A stretch of 64,000 bases of DNA from Paenibacillus sp. HWE-109 (GCF_022163125.1 NZ_CP091881.1:3844001-3908000); one strand, 5' to 3'; positions 48,275 through 56,342 are shown, counted from the first letter of the stretch. Notes: generated by a model from the letters alone, not told the origin. Translations and numbers: made by a program.

Positions 48275-49927
48275 TTATTTTTGGATAAACGTATCATTGA
48301 AGAGTGGATATCCGAGCGGATCAAACTTCAGACCTTTAACTGTTTTGGATGCGGCTACGGTATACGGGAATACATAGATCGGAATGATCACCGCTTGATC
48401 AATAATCGCTTTTTGAACTTGTTTATACAGGTCTACACGCTTTTTATCGTCAGGCTCAATAGCCCCTTGCTCCAGCCATTTGTCCACTTGCGGATCAGCG
48501 AGACCTGGCAGCGTTGGACGGGCTTTGGGGTCACCAGTATGATAAAACGCATATAACGCATTCGGATCCGTGTTGACCTGACTATTGCCATAAATGTCAT
48601 AGTCCCCTTTGGTGTAAACAACATTGGCTGTATCTTTGGTAATTTCCACTTCAACGACGACGCCGATTTGTTTCAATTGTTGTTGGATAATGACGGCAAT
48701 ATCATTGCGTTTCTCGCGATTCGGCGAGCCATCGACATAGTGCAGCGTTAATTTCTTGCCGTCTTTCACACGAACGCCGTCCGTGCCTTTGACCCACCCA
48801 AGCTCATCGAGAAGCTTATTTGCTTTCGCTACGTCTGGTTTAATACCATTTTCCAATGAGGCATCATAACCGATAACTCCGGGTGTAAGGGGTGACCAAG
48901 AACGCGGATAAGTGCCCAAATACAGTGTTTTCACAATTGCATCTACATCAATTGCCGCTTGCAGCGCTTGTCTGGCTTTGACATCATTCCAAGGTGTTTT
49001 ACGTTGATTAATAAATAAGGTGTACGGTAATCCTGTCGTATTAACTTGATGAACCTGCACACTCGTATCCGATTTCAAGGAAACAATGTTCTGTGGAGGC
49101 ACGGTCTCACCGGCTAATACTTGTTTACTTTGCACACTGCCGATTCGTGTTGCTTCTTCCGGCACAATGCTGAACGTAATTTGATCCAAATACGACTTCC
49201 CTTTGTTCTCTACAAGTTCAGGCGCCCAGGCATAATCTGGATTGCGCTTCACTTGAATCGTGGCATTTTCCTCCCATTTCACAAAGGTAAACGGCCCTGA
49301 CCCCACCGGGTTTTTGCCAAACTGGTCGCCGAACTTCTTGGCTGATGTTGGGGACACAATCCCTAGCAGCGCTTGGCTTAAATTGCCGAGGAAGGCTCTG
49401 GACGGCGTTTCCAGGTTAATTTTTATCGTATAATCATCAATAATTTCGGACGATTTGTACGGCTTGATCAGAGCTACAGAATTAGCAGCTTTGGTAGCCG
49501 GATCCAAGATACGATCATAGCTGAACTTAACAGCTTCCGCTGTAAACGGCGTCCCGTCGTGGAATTTCACATCCTTGCGCAGTTTGAACGTATAGCTGAG
49601 ACCATCTGGAGCTGTCGTCCACTCCGTGGCAAGCCATGGTTTAATCGAACCATCAGGAAGCTGTACTACCAAGCTGTCATAGATCGTTCGAAGCACCCGA
49701 ACCGCTACGGCAAGACCGCTGCGATGCGGATCCAAGGAATCCGGCGAAGTGGCTAACGCATAGGTTAGATCCCCACCTACGACTGCTGCTTGCTTGGCTT
49801 CTTGTTTCCCTGGCTCAGCTGACTTCCCATTGCCATTATTCGTTGAACCGCATCCCGTTAATCCTATTATCATCGCTAAAGCAAACGTACTTACCTTGAC
49901 CCAACCCTTTGCTCTCTTCAAAATCAA
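48275..49927 (-). CDS. Peptide/glutathione-type substrate-binding lipoprotein (family 5)
   Basis: A 550-residue family 5 binding protein. The signal VSTFALAMIIGLTGCG has lipobox LTGC, followed by a Lys/Gln-rich tether. The domain starts GGDLTYALATSPDSLDPHRS, the usual family opening, and contains YTFKLRKDVKFHDGTPFTAE, the family signature. The ligand may be a peptide, glutathione or a nickel/opine-like compound; the sulfur monooxygenases upstream favour an organosulfur ligand. It is the fourth gene of the long operon. Confidence 0.87.
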   Translation of the reverse strand: MILKRAKGWVKVSTFALAMIIGLTGCGSTNNGNGKSAEPGKQEAKQAAVVGGDLTYALATSPDSLDPHRSGLAVAVRVLRTIYDSLVVQLPDGSIKPWLATEWTTAPDGLSYTFKLRKDVKFHDGTPFTAEAVKFSYDRILDPATKAANSVALIKPYKSSEIIDDYTIKINLETPSRAFLGNLSQALLGIVSPTSAKKFGDQFGKNPVGSGPFTFVKWEENATIQVKRNPDYAWAPELVENKGKSYLDQITFSIVPEEATRIGSVQSKQVLAGETVPPQNIVSLKSDTSVQVHQVNTTGLPYTLFINQRKTPWNDVKARQALQAAIDVDAIVKTLYLGTYPRSWSPLTPGVIGYDASLENGIKPDVAKANKLLDELGWVKGTDGVRVKDGKKLTLHYVDGSPNREKRNDIAVIIQQQLKQIGVVVEVEITKDTANVVYTKGDYDIYGNSQVNTDPNALYAFYHTGDPKARPTLPGLADPQVDKWLEQGAIEPDDKKRVDLYKQVQKAIIDQAVIIPIYVFPYTVAASKTVKGLKFDPLGYPLFNDTFIQK

Positions 49928-49954
49928 ACACTCCCCTATGTAGGTTTACACCCT

Positions 49955-51283
49955 CTATTGTTGAACAGTCTCTTTGGCATAGCGATTTGCAGGAACAGAG
50001 ATGCCTAAGTTGCCTCTCAGCGTATCTGCTTCGTATTCCGTACGGTAGATGCCCCGCTCTTGCAGAATCGGGACGACGAGCTCCACGAAATCATTGAGGG
50101 TTTGGGGAATCGTCGTACGAATGACCAGCCCATCTGCCGCTTCTTCCGTGAACCACTTTTCCACCAAGTCGGCAATCGTTTCCGCTGAGCCTACAAAAGC
50201 ACCTCTTGGCGTCGACGCTCTAAGCGCTGCTTGGCGAAGCGTCAGACCAAGCTCCTTCGCTTCACTTTTTATCTTATCCGTCGTGGCTCGGAAGCTGTTC
50301 GTTCCTAAGTCGCCCAAGTCAGGGAACGGCTCATCCAGCGGATATTGCGAGAAGTCGTGATGCTCGAAATAGCGGCCCAAATAGGCGAGCGCACTCTCGA
50401 TCGTGACCAGATCCGCAACCTCCTGATATTTGCGTTCCGCCTCCTCCTGCGTTCGTCCGATAACAGGATTAAACGCTGGAAAGATCAGGATTTCATCCGG
50501 ATTTCGCCCATAAGCGGCTGCCCGCCCTTTGATATCCTGATAAAACAGCTGCGCTTCTTCAATAGTTTCATGTGCCGTGTAGATGACTTCGGCAGTTCTG
50601 GCCGCCAAATCTCTACCGGATTCCGAAGAACCCGCTTGAAACACAACGGGATGCCCCTGCCTTGAACGAGCAATATTCAATGGACCCTGAATCGAAAAGA
50701 ATTCTCCCTTGTGATTCAATGTATGCAGCTTGGCAGGATCGAAGAAAACACCGGATTCTTTATCCCGCACGAAAGCATCATCTTCCCACGAATCCCACAA
50801 ACCTTTCACTACTTGCACATATTCTTCAGCAATGCGGTAACGCAGCGCATGGTCCGGGTGCTTGCCTTTGCCGAAATTCTGGGCGGAGCCTTCCAGCGGA
50901 GATGTAACTACATTCCATCCGGCACGCCCTCCGCTGATATGGTCCAGGGATGAGAACTGCCTGGCAACTGTGAAAGGCTCACTGTAAGAAGTCGACAGCG
51001 TAGCCACCAACCCGATATGGGACGTCACCGCCCCTAGTGCAGACAGGATGGTCAGCGGTTCGAAGCGATTCAAAAAGTGCGGATTCGAATGCTCATTGAT
51101 ATACAAGCCATCAGCGATGAACACAAAATCCAATTTCCCCGCTTCTGCAATTTGTGCTTGCTGCTGATAGTAAGCCAGATTCACGCTGGCATCATTCGCA
51201 ACGTCGGGGTGTCTCCACAGTGACATACTGTTTCCGACACCGCTTATATTAGCTCCTAGCTTTAATTTCCTTTGTTTTCCCAT
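49955..51283 (-). CDS. FMN-dependent monooxygenase, NtaA/SnaA/DszA family
   Basis: A 442-residue member of the larger two-component flavin monooxygenase subgroup (CmoJ/YtnJ, DszA, NtaA). Family blocks are KLKLGANISGVGNSMSLWRH, FEPLTILSALGAVTSHIGLV, SSLDHISGGRAGWNVVTSPL and GSSESGRDLAARTAEVIY. It needs reduced FMN from a separate reductase, not seen nearby. It is a close paralogue of the next gene upstream, arisen by duplication, and probably cleaves a C-S bond of an imported compound. Ribosome site GAGGGGG before the ATG. Confidence 0.88.
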   Translation of the reverse strand: MGKQRKLKLGANISGVGNSMSLWRHPDVANDASVNLAYYQQQAQIAEAGKLDFVFIADGLYINEHSNPHFLNRFEPLTILSALGAVTSHIGLVATLSTSYSEPFTVARQFSSLDHISGGRAGWNVVTSPLEGSAQNFGKGKHPDHALRYRIAEEYVQVVKGLWDSWEDDAFVRDKESGVFFDPAKLHTLNHKGEFFSIQGPLNIARSRQGHPVVFQAGSSESGRDLAARTAEVIYTAHETIEEAQLFYQDIKGRAAAYGRNPDEILIFPAFNPVIGRTQEEAERKYQEVADLVTIESALAYLGRYFEHHDFSQYPLDEPFPDLGDLGTNSFRATTDKIKSEAKELGLTLRQAALRASTPRGAFVGSAETIADLVEKWFTEEAADGLVIRTTIPQTLNDFVELVVPILQERGIYRTEYEADTLRGNLGISVPANRYAKETVQQ

Positions 51284-51333
51284 GCTGACTCCCCCTCAAT
51301 ACTATGCTTATCGAATAAGTCGGAATTAAAATA

Positions 51334-52668
51334 TTAGTGCGTTACTGTTTCCTTCACATAACGGTTCGTTGGATACGGCAGGCCTAGATTGCCGCGAAGC
51401 GTATCGGCTTCATACTCCGTCCGATAAATGCCGCGTTCTTGCAAGATCGGAATGACCAAATCCACGAAATCATTCAGCCCATTCGGAACGCCTGAACCCA
51501 CGATAAAGCCGTCTGCTGCTCCGCTCTCAAACCACGCTTGAATGCGATCGGCAATTTGAATTGGCGTGCCGATGAAAAGCGGACGAGGCGTTGCCGCTTG
51601 CAAGGCAACTTGACGCAAGCTCAGCCCTTGCTCTTTGGCATTTTGCTTAATGCGGTCCGTTGTGCTCTGGAAACTATTCTTCCCTAGCTCACCTAGATCC
51701 GGGAATGGCGCATCGACCTCATATTGCGTAAAATCATGATGCTCGAAATATCTTCCGAGATAAGCAAGCGCTTCTTCAATCGTCACGAGATTGGCGACTT
51801 CCTGATATTTGCGCTCCGCCTCCTCCTCCGTTGCACCGATGATAGGTCCGATACCAGGCATCACAACGATTTCATCCGGGTTTCGGCCGAATCCTGCCGC
51901 TCTTCCTTTCACATCGTCATAGAACCGCTTGGCGTCATCCACTGTCGGATGTCCGGTAAAGATCGCGTCAGCTTCTTTGGCTGCTAAATTTTTACCATCT
52001 TCTGAAGACCCTGCTTGGAAAATAACCGGTCTGCCCTGTTTGGATCTTCCGATATTCAGCGGACCTTGTACGGAGAAGAACTCTCCTTTGTGATCCAAGC
52101 GATGAAGCTTCTCAGGATCAAAGAAGACGCCTGACTCCTTATTTCGCACAAATGCGTCATCTTCCCAGGAATCCCATAAACCTTTGGCTACTTGCAAATA
52201 TTCAGAAGCAATCCGGTAGCGCTTCGGATGATCGGGATGTTCCTCAAGCTTCTTATTGTAATTGAGCGCAGAGCCTTCAAGCGGCGAAGTCACGACATTC
52301 CAGCCAGCTCTGCCGCTGCTGATGTGATCCAAGGATGAAAACTGTCTGGACACTGTGAAAGGCTCGCTATAGGAAGTCGATAACGTGCCGACTAGCCCAA
52401 TTTTGGAAGTTACAGCCGCTAATGCGGATAAAATAGTGATCGGTTCAAACCGATTGAGAAAGTGCGGAATCGATTTATCATTAATGAATAATCCATCTGC
52501 GATGAATAAGAGGTCAAATTTACCAGCTTCCGCTTTCTGGGCTTGCTGCTTGTAATAGGGAAAGTTCACGCTGGCATCAACAATAGCTTCAGGATGCTTC
52601 CACGATGACATATTACCTCCAACACCATGAATAATGGCGCCGAGTTTCAATTGTTTCGTTTTGGACAT
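51334..52668 (-). CDS. FMN-dependent monooxygenase, NtaA/SnaA/DszA family (paralogue)
   Basis: A 444-residue paralogue of the protein at 49955, sharing most blocks (SSLDHISSGRAGWNVVTSPL, GSSEDGKNLAAKEADAIFTG, FLNRFEPITILSALAAVTSK). Differences cluster around residues 25-60 and near the C terminus, so the two may act on different substrates or form a mixed dimer. AGGAGG precedes the ATG. It belongs to the long operon that carries the peptide-type importer. Confidence 0.88.
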   Translation of the reverse strand: MSKTKQLKLGAIIHGVGGNMSSWKHPEAIVDASVNFPYYKQQAQKAEAGKFDLLFIADGLFINDKSIPHFLNRFEPITILSALAAVTSKIGLVGTLSTSYSEPFTVSRQFSSLDHISSGRAGWNVVTSPLEGSALNYNKKLEEHPDHPKRYRIASEYLQVAKGLWDSWEDDAFVRNKESGVFFDPEKLHRLDHKGEFFSVQGPLNIGRSKQGRPVIFQAGSSEDGKNLAAKEADAIFTGHPTVDDAKRFYDDVKGRAAGFGRNPDEIVVMPGIGPIIGATEEEAERKYQEVANLVTIEEALAYLGRYFEHHDFTQYEVDAPFPDLGELGKNSFQSTTDRIKQNAKEQGLSLRQVALQAATPRPLFIGTPIQIADRIQAWFESGAADGFIVGSGVPNGLNDFVDLVIPILQERGIYRTEYEADTLRGNLGLPYPTNRYVKETVTH

Positions 52669-52687
52669 GGTAATTCCTCCTCAATGG

Positions 52688-53701
52688 TTAGACAGTCTGT
52701 TCCGAGAATGCTTCTTGCAAAAGAACAATCGCACGCAGTCTCTCTTTGAATTCCTTCATGGCAACCGTAATAATCACTTCATCCAACTCATATTTCGTTT
52801 GCAAATGGAGCAATTTCTTTCTAACGGTCTCCTTGGAGCCGTGAATGATGTTCGCTTGTTTCTCCTCGATCGTATAAGGCTCACCGGACTGTTTGCCGAA
52901 TTCCTCGGCTTGCTCGGCCGTTTTGACGGTCACGCTGCGACCGCTTGCCAGATGAACTTTCGTATTAACGATGCCTGCGGCAAGCGCCTCGGCTTCTTCA
53001 TCGGTATCTGAGATAATCACCGATACAGCTAGCAATGCCTGCGGCTTCACGACTGCATCAGCTGAGAAATGATCCCTGTACGAAGTAAAGGATCGTTCTA
53101 TGATCGATTCGTCCCCTGTAATGAATTGTGCGAACACATAAGGAATCCCGAGGCTGGCAGCGAGCTCCGTGCTTGTTCCCCCTCCGCCCAACAAGAATAG
53201 TTGGGCGGGTTCATCAGGTTGGGGCGCTGCTTTGACGCCATAAAATTCATGATTTTCATCTAGTGAATGATGGATATATTGATTTAACAGCACGATTTTC
53301 TCGGCGAGGGATGGACCTTGGCCTGTGAATTCTTGCTGTAATGCCTGCGTCGATCGGGGCAGCCCTCCCGGTGCTCTGCCAATTCCCAAATCCACTCTGC
53401 CAGGCGCTAGAGAAGCAAGCACATTGAAGTTCTCTGCCACTTTATAGGGGCTGTAGTGCTGCAGCATGACACCGCCAGAGCCTATCCGAATACGATGTGT
53501 CTGAGCTAACAAGTAGGAGATGAGCACTTCTGGCGATGAGCCCGCAACGGCCTCGGAGTCATGATGCTCAGACACCCAGAATCGATGATACCCGAGCGCT
53601 TCCGCTTGCTTCACGAATTCTATCGTCTGTTGAAAAGCTTCCTCAGACGTTTGATGTTCTGCGATTGGAGATTGATCCAGAATGCTTAATCGAATACCCA
53701 C
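52688..53701 (-). CDS. LLM-class flavin monooxygenase (YvbT/CmoO-like)
   Basis: A 337-residue luciferase-like enzyme, beginning GIRLSILDQSPIAEHQTSEE. WVSEHHDSEAVAGSSPEVLI holds the EHH motif and RVDLGIGRAPGGLPRSTQAL is the subgroup marker, as in the paralogue at 38383. I set the start at GTG 53701, since GAGGGGG lies 7 nt upstream and homology begins there; the 30 codons before it look like leader. It is the first gene of the long sulfur operon, with a good promoter in front. Confidence 0.85.
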   Translation of the reverse strand: MGIRLSILDQSPIAEHQTSEEAFQQTIEFVKQAEALGYHRFWVSEHHDSEAVAGSSPEVLISYLLAQTHRIRIGSGGVMLQHYSPYKVAENFNVLASLAPGRVDLGIGRAPGGLPRSTQALQQEFTGQGPSLAEKIVLLNQYIHHSLDENHEFYGVKAAPQPDEPAQLFLLGGGGTSTELAASLGIPYVFAQFITGDESIIERSFTSYRDHFSADAVVKPQALLAVSVIISDTDEEAEALAAGIVNTKVHLASGRSVTVKTAEQAEEFGKQSGEPYTIEEKQANIIHGSKETVRKKLLHLQTKYELDEVIITVAMKEFKERLRAIVLLQEAFSEQTV

Positions 53702-53731
53702 GTTATGCCCCCTCACAAACAATAAACTATA

Positions 53732-53742
53732 ATTCCAATTGG
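53732..53742. promoter_or_regulatory. ATTCCAATTGG element downstream of the long operon's promoter
   Basis: It lies 20-31 bp downstream of the -10 element, on the coding strand reading CCAATTGGAAT, a perfect 8-bp palindrome CCAATTGG followed by AAT. The position suits a repressor acting as a block. Shared with two other leaders in this region. Confidence 0.45.
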
Positions 53743-53762
53743 TTTTGTCGGTATTATTACTT

Positions 53763-53791
53763 ACTGTATCACCGCTCCTAAGTGCGGTCAA
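53763..53791 (-). promoter_or_regulatory. Promoter of the long sulfur operon
   Basis: On the minus strand TTGACC (53786-53791) and TACAGT (53763-53768) are 17 bp apart. A small dyad ACCGC/GCGGT (53771-53788) lies in the spacer. Confidence 0.7.
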
Positions 53792-53847
53792 TTTGGTATT
53801 AGGTTGTTCTATTGTAAGATAGAAATGTTCTATGCAAGTTTTCTTGG

Positions 53848-54723
53848 CTAGATGATTTGTTTGACTGCGTCCAAACAGATCGGCGAGAAGTCAACGGTTG
53901 ATTCTTTTAGGGAAATAAGGTTCGTGCGCAAAGATAATCCGCCTAACGCAGGAACATGGATCGGCACAAGCAAACCTTCCTTTACTTCTTTGCGCGCGCA
54001 TAGATCAGGCAAAAATGAAATCCCCATTCCTTTGGCTACCAGCTTCTTGGCGGTCTCCAAATTATCGATCTGGTAATCGATATTGGGCGGATGATCCAAT
54101 GCCGCGAATAATCGGTGAATTTTCATCCAGTCCAATGAACCGCATTCAAAAAAAACAAGCGCTTCACGGCTTACGTCTTCAATCGTAATATGCTCTTTAC
54201 CCACAAAGGGGTGCCCTTGATGCACGAAAAGTCGGATCGGGTCCTCATAGAATCCTGTACAATCGATATGCGGATGCGTCACATTACGAACAAAACCAAT
54301 ATCCAGTTCTTTATTCAGAAGCTTTTCTAGAATAACCTCTGTCGGCGCCGTCGTTAGTTTAATTTGAAGGTTGCGATACTTTTTTTTGATAATCGGAAGA
54401 ATATCGGGGATGACATAGTTGGAAACCGAAACCGTGCTCCCTATTCTCAGCTCATTGGGGGCGGCATTCAAGTTGAGCAGCTGCTGTTTTCCCTTCTTAT
54501 ACGTTTGAAGAATTTGCTGCGCATAGGGCAAGAACTGCTTGCCTTTGTCCGTAATCGAAAAGTTCCTGCCTTCTCGTTCAAAAAGCAGTGTATTTAATTC
54601 CCGCTCCAAGGATTGAATTCGGGCCGTTACCGACGGCTGAGATAAGAACAATGCGTCCGCTGCCTTGTTGAAGCTGTTAAAATGGATGACATAGACGAAC
54701 GCTTCAATGTTTTCGATGTTCAT
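53848..54723 (-). CDS. LysR-family regulator (CysL/YtlI-like)
   Basis: A 291-residue LysR protein. The N-terminal winged helix is seen in FNKAADALFLSQPSVTARIQ followed by SLERELNTLLFEREGR, and the C-terminal sensing domain starts near ELRIGSTVSVSNYVIPDILP. It sits directly upstream of the monooxygenase operon in the same direction, with a 146-bp gap that holds that operon's promoter. CysL and YtlI control sulfur genes in Bacillus subtilis, and this protein probably plays the same part. The inducer is unknown. Confidence 0.87.
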   Translation of the reverse strand: MNIENIEAFVYVIHFNSFNKAADALFLSQPSVTARIQSLERELNTLLFEREGRNFSITDKGKQFLPYAQQILQTYKKGKQQLLNLNAAPNELRIGSTVSVSNYVIPDILPIIKKKYRNLQIKLTTAPTEVILEKLLNKELDIGFVRNVTHPHIDCTGFYEDPIRLFVHQGHPFVGKEHITIEDVSREALVFFECGSLDWMKIHRLFAALDHPPNIDYQIDNLETAKKLVAKGMGISFLPDLCARKEVKEGLLVPIHVPALGGLSLRTNLISLKESTVDFSPICLDAVKQII

Positions 54724-54754
54724 GCCTGCTAATCTTCCTCTCTCGGTTAAGCGA

Positions 54755-55048
54755 CTACGAACTATGTGATAAGACGTTTGCGCTCAGGCGCTCTCCACTT
54801 TGCAAGTGAATGAACACTTGTTCGAAAGCTTCCTGTGCATCCGCTCCATCCAACTGCAGCAGAATCGATGATTTGGCGCCAAGCGACAAACTTAGCGAAA
54901 CAATGCCCAACAAGCCTTTGGCATTCAGCATTTTCCCCTGAGACCCTACATAAATTTGGCACGAATAGCGATTGGCTATGCTCACAAAATCCAAGACGCG
55001 ATCGATCGTCCAAGGCTGATTCATTGAAAAAGTCCACTCGATTTTCAT
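54755..55048 (-). CDS. HPr-like domain protein lacking the phospho-histidine
   Basis: A 97-residue protein. The segment CQIYVGSQGKMLNAKGLLGI followed by VSLSLSLGAKSSILLQLDGA DA aligns with HPr from strand 2 through the Ser46 loop and helix (family: GKTVNLKSIMGVMSLGI). The region where HPr has His15 in GIHARPA reads WTIDRVLDFVSIANRYS, with no His, so classical phosphotransfer is not possible. A Ser46-like site would be replaced by Ala-Lys-Gly. AGGAGG precedes ATG 55048. It lies just upstream of the LysR gene, after the small-protein operon's terminator. Its role is unknown; a regulatory, Crh-like job is conceivable. Confidence 0.7.
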   Translation of the reverse strand: MKIEWTFSMNQPWTIDRVLDFVSIANRYSCQIYVGSQGKMLNAKGLLGIVSLSLSLGAKSSILLQLDGADAQEAFEQVFIHLQSGERLSANVLSHSS

Positions 55049-55082
55049 GACATTTCCTCCTTTACTATTAAACAATCACAAT

Positions 55083-55125
55083 TAAAAAGGAGGCACATCC
55101 ATCCCTTTTAGGATAATGCACCTCC
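55083..55125 (-). terminator. Terminator of the small-protein operon
   Basis: GGAGG-CAT (55089-55098) pairs imperfectly with ATG-CCTCC (55117-55125), and on the minus strand TTTTTAATTG follows. It separates the two small genes from the HPr-like gene. Confidence 0.65.
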
Positions 55126-55166
55126 AGTTGTCTGGTTTTGTAGATGGCATGGTTCCATGATTTCTA

Positions 55167-55382
55167 TTAAAAAATGGGAATCCGGTAGGTATCCCCCTCA
55201 TCTGAGTACAGCAGCGCCTCCGAGCTAAACAGATCAATTTGGTGCGGTGCATGCTGGATTGAGGATAACGTGATTTTATTTTGTTTCAATGCGGACAATA
55301 AGGACGGGATCAGCTTCATATCCGTACCGATCAGGTTTACGACAACAGGAACATCATTATAAGAAATGTTCGTACTGTTCAT
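55167..55382 (-). CDS. Hypothetical 71-residue protein, second gene of the small-protein operon
   Basis: It starts MNSTNISYNDVPVVVNLIGT and ends DEGDTYRIPIF. The pattern VPVVVNLIGTDMKLIPSLLS, with strand, helix, then ITLSSIQHAP, loosely recalls an ACT-type ligand-binding fold (strand-helix-strand with an aspartokinase-like arrangement); this is only a resemblance. The start overlaps the stop of the gene before it (ATGA), which is strong evidence that both are translated. No signal peptide or membrane segment. Confidence 0.65.
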   Translation of the reverse strand: MNSTNISYNDVPVVVNLIGTDMKLIPSLLSALKQNKITLSSIQHAPHQIDLFSSEALLYSDEGDTYRIPIF

Positions 55383-55537
55383 TTGGCATAACCACCTTTT
55401 GGAATCGTTGACACTGCCGATGCTGTGCCTTGTCGTTTTTGGAATAGTTCCTTTTGTATAAATGTATGTTCAAGTGCCAAATCGGTAATCACGGCTTGTT
55501 TATTAAGCAGTTTTATGGAGTCCAATAAGAGTCCCAT
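55379..55537 (-). CDS. Hypothetical 52-residue protein, first gene of the small-protein operon
   Basis: The frame starts MGLLLDSIKLLNKQAVITDL, continues as a helical segment (EHTFIQKELFQKRQ) and ends STIPKGGYAK. GGAGGTG lies 7 nt before the ATG, and the stop overlaps the next gene (ATGA). A strong sigma-A promoter lies 140 bp upstream, but an intrinsic terminator stands between promoter and gene. No family is recognised. The tight coupling with the 71-residue protein suggests the two act together. Confidence 0.7.
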   Translation of the reverse strand: MGLLLDSIKLLNKQAVITDLALEHTFIQKELFQKRQGTASAVSTIPKGGYAK

Positions 55538-55561
55538 GAATTACACCTCCGTTTTTTTAGA

Positions 55562-55593
55562 TAAAAAAAGCATGGATAGTAGCATCCACGCTT
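55562..55593 (-). terminator. Leader terminator (candidate attenuator) before the small-protein operon
   Basis: AGCATGGAT (55569-55577) pairs with ATCCACGCT (55584-55592), and on the minus strand TTTTTTTAT follows. It lies after the promoter at 55674 and before the start codon at 55537, so it would stop most transcripts unless relieved. A short CCGG-TTTT-CCGG dyad (55594-55605) lies directly upstream of it in the transcript. Confidence 0.8.
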
Positions 55594-55635
55594 CCGGTTT
55601 TCCGGTCAGAATTAGATTAATTTAAATATTGTTAA

Positions 55636-55645
55636 ATTCCAATGA
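55636..55645. promoter_or_regulatory. ATTCCAATGA element in the small-protein operon leader
   Basis: On the coding strand TCATTGGAATTTAAC, 29-38 bp downstream of the -10. It shares TTGGAAT with the elements at 44270 and 53732. Confidence 0.4.
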
Positions 55646-55673
55646 GTTTACTTGGGTTTATAAGTGTAAATGA

Positions 55674-55703
55674 ATTGTAGCACCCCCGCCCAATAATTGT
55701 CAA
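55674..55703 (-). promoter_or_regulatory. Strong sigma-A promoter of the small-protein operon
   Basis: On the minus strand a perfect TTGACA (55698-55703) and TACAAT (55674-55679) are 18 bp apart. The transcript would carry a leader of about 130 nt. The stretch 55704-55909 beyond it shows nothing else that I can support. Confidence 0.85.
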
Positions 55704-55909
55704 CCGTGGAAATGGAGAAAGATGAGGATTGTGCAAATCCTCTATTTAGCATTCCGCACACCAACTATCGACATCCATGCAGAAAATCAACTAATCTGAA
55801 CTAATTTGTCGTCATCAAAAGAAGACAATTTCTATCATTTTACACCTCTACCAAAATGCAGCGATTGGTGGTAGTTTAAGAGATACACCAAAGCGAGGGA
55901 GAGATCAGA

Positions 55910-56116
55910 ATGAGAACGATCTATGAAAACTACCGTGGTTTTAAAATCAGCAAACAAGAAAGCATATATAACGCCGAGTTCTCCGACCGTATTGTATTCA
56001 GCAGGTGGCAGTTAAGCCAGGTTCTGGATACCGTCGATAATTTTGTTGAGGTCACAGAAAACAGCCAGAATAGGCGTTCGGAGGATCATTCGGAGCCTGG
56101 GTTGCCGCAGAATTAA
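55910..56116 (+). CDS. Hypothetical 68-residue protein
   Basis: It reads MRTIYENYRGFKISKQESIY, then NAEFSDRIVFSRWQLSQVLD TVDNFVE, then a polar, probably disordered tail ending GLPQN. GGGAGAG lies 8 nt before the ATG. A palindrome (TAAGAGCCTC-CA-GAGGCTCTTA) 15 bp after the stop can act as terminator. The first 48 residues look like a compact beta-alpha domain. No family recognised. Confidence 0.6.
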   Translation: MRTIYENYRGFKISKQESIYNAEFSDRIVFSRWQLSQVLDTVDNFVEVTENSQNRRSEDHSEPGLPQN

Positions 56117-56130
56117 TAATTTTCATGTGA

Positions 56131-56275
56131 ATAAGAGCCTCCAGAGGCTCTTATCTCCATGAAAAAGCGTATATCGAAGCGATTAGGAGTCTTCAAAGAC
56201 TCTTATCCCAACAATTTCAGCGGAATAGCCGATTTTTTCAGCTCATACGAGTCTTTGAAGGCTTCTATCTATTAA
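56131..56275. repeat. Palindromic intergenic repeats (AAGAGCCTC/GAGTCTTC type)
   Basis: TAAGAGCCTC-CA-GAGGCTCTTA (56132-56153) is a perfect palindrome. GAGTCTTCAAAGACTCTTAT (56189-56208) and GAGTCTTTGAAGGCTTCTAT (56250-56269) follow. These are diverged relatives of the 114-bp units near 8.8 kb. An IS3-family element interrupts the series at 56276. Confidence 0.75.
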
Positions 56276-56342
56276 GCCCCCTAATTAGATTGGAGAATAC
56301 CACGGGAAATAAGGTACACTTTTTATTAGGGAGGCGAATACC

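Noticed and set aside
55594..55740. S-box, T-box or other known riboswitch in the small-protein operon leader
   Set aside because: I could not find the conserved cores of these classes (for example the T-box TGGNACCGCG or S-box helices). Only a terminator and short dyads are visible, so it is reported as an unassigned leader.
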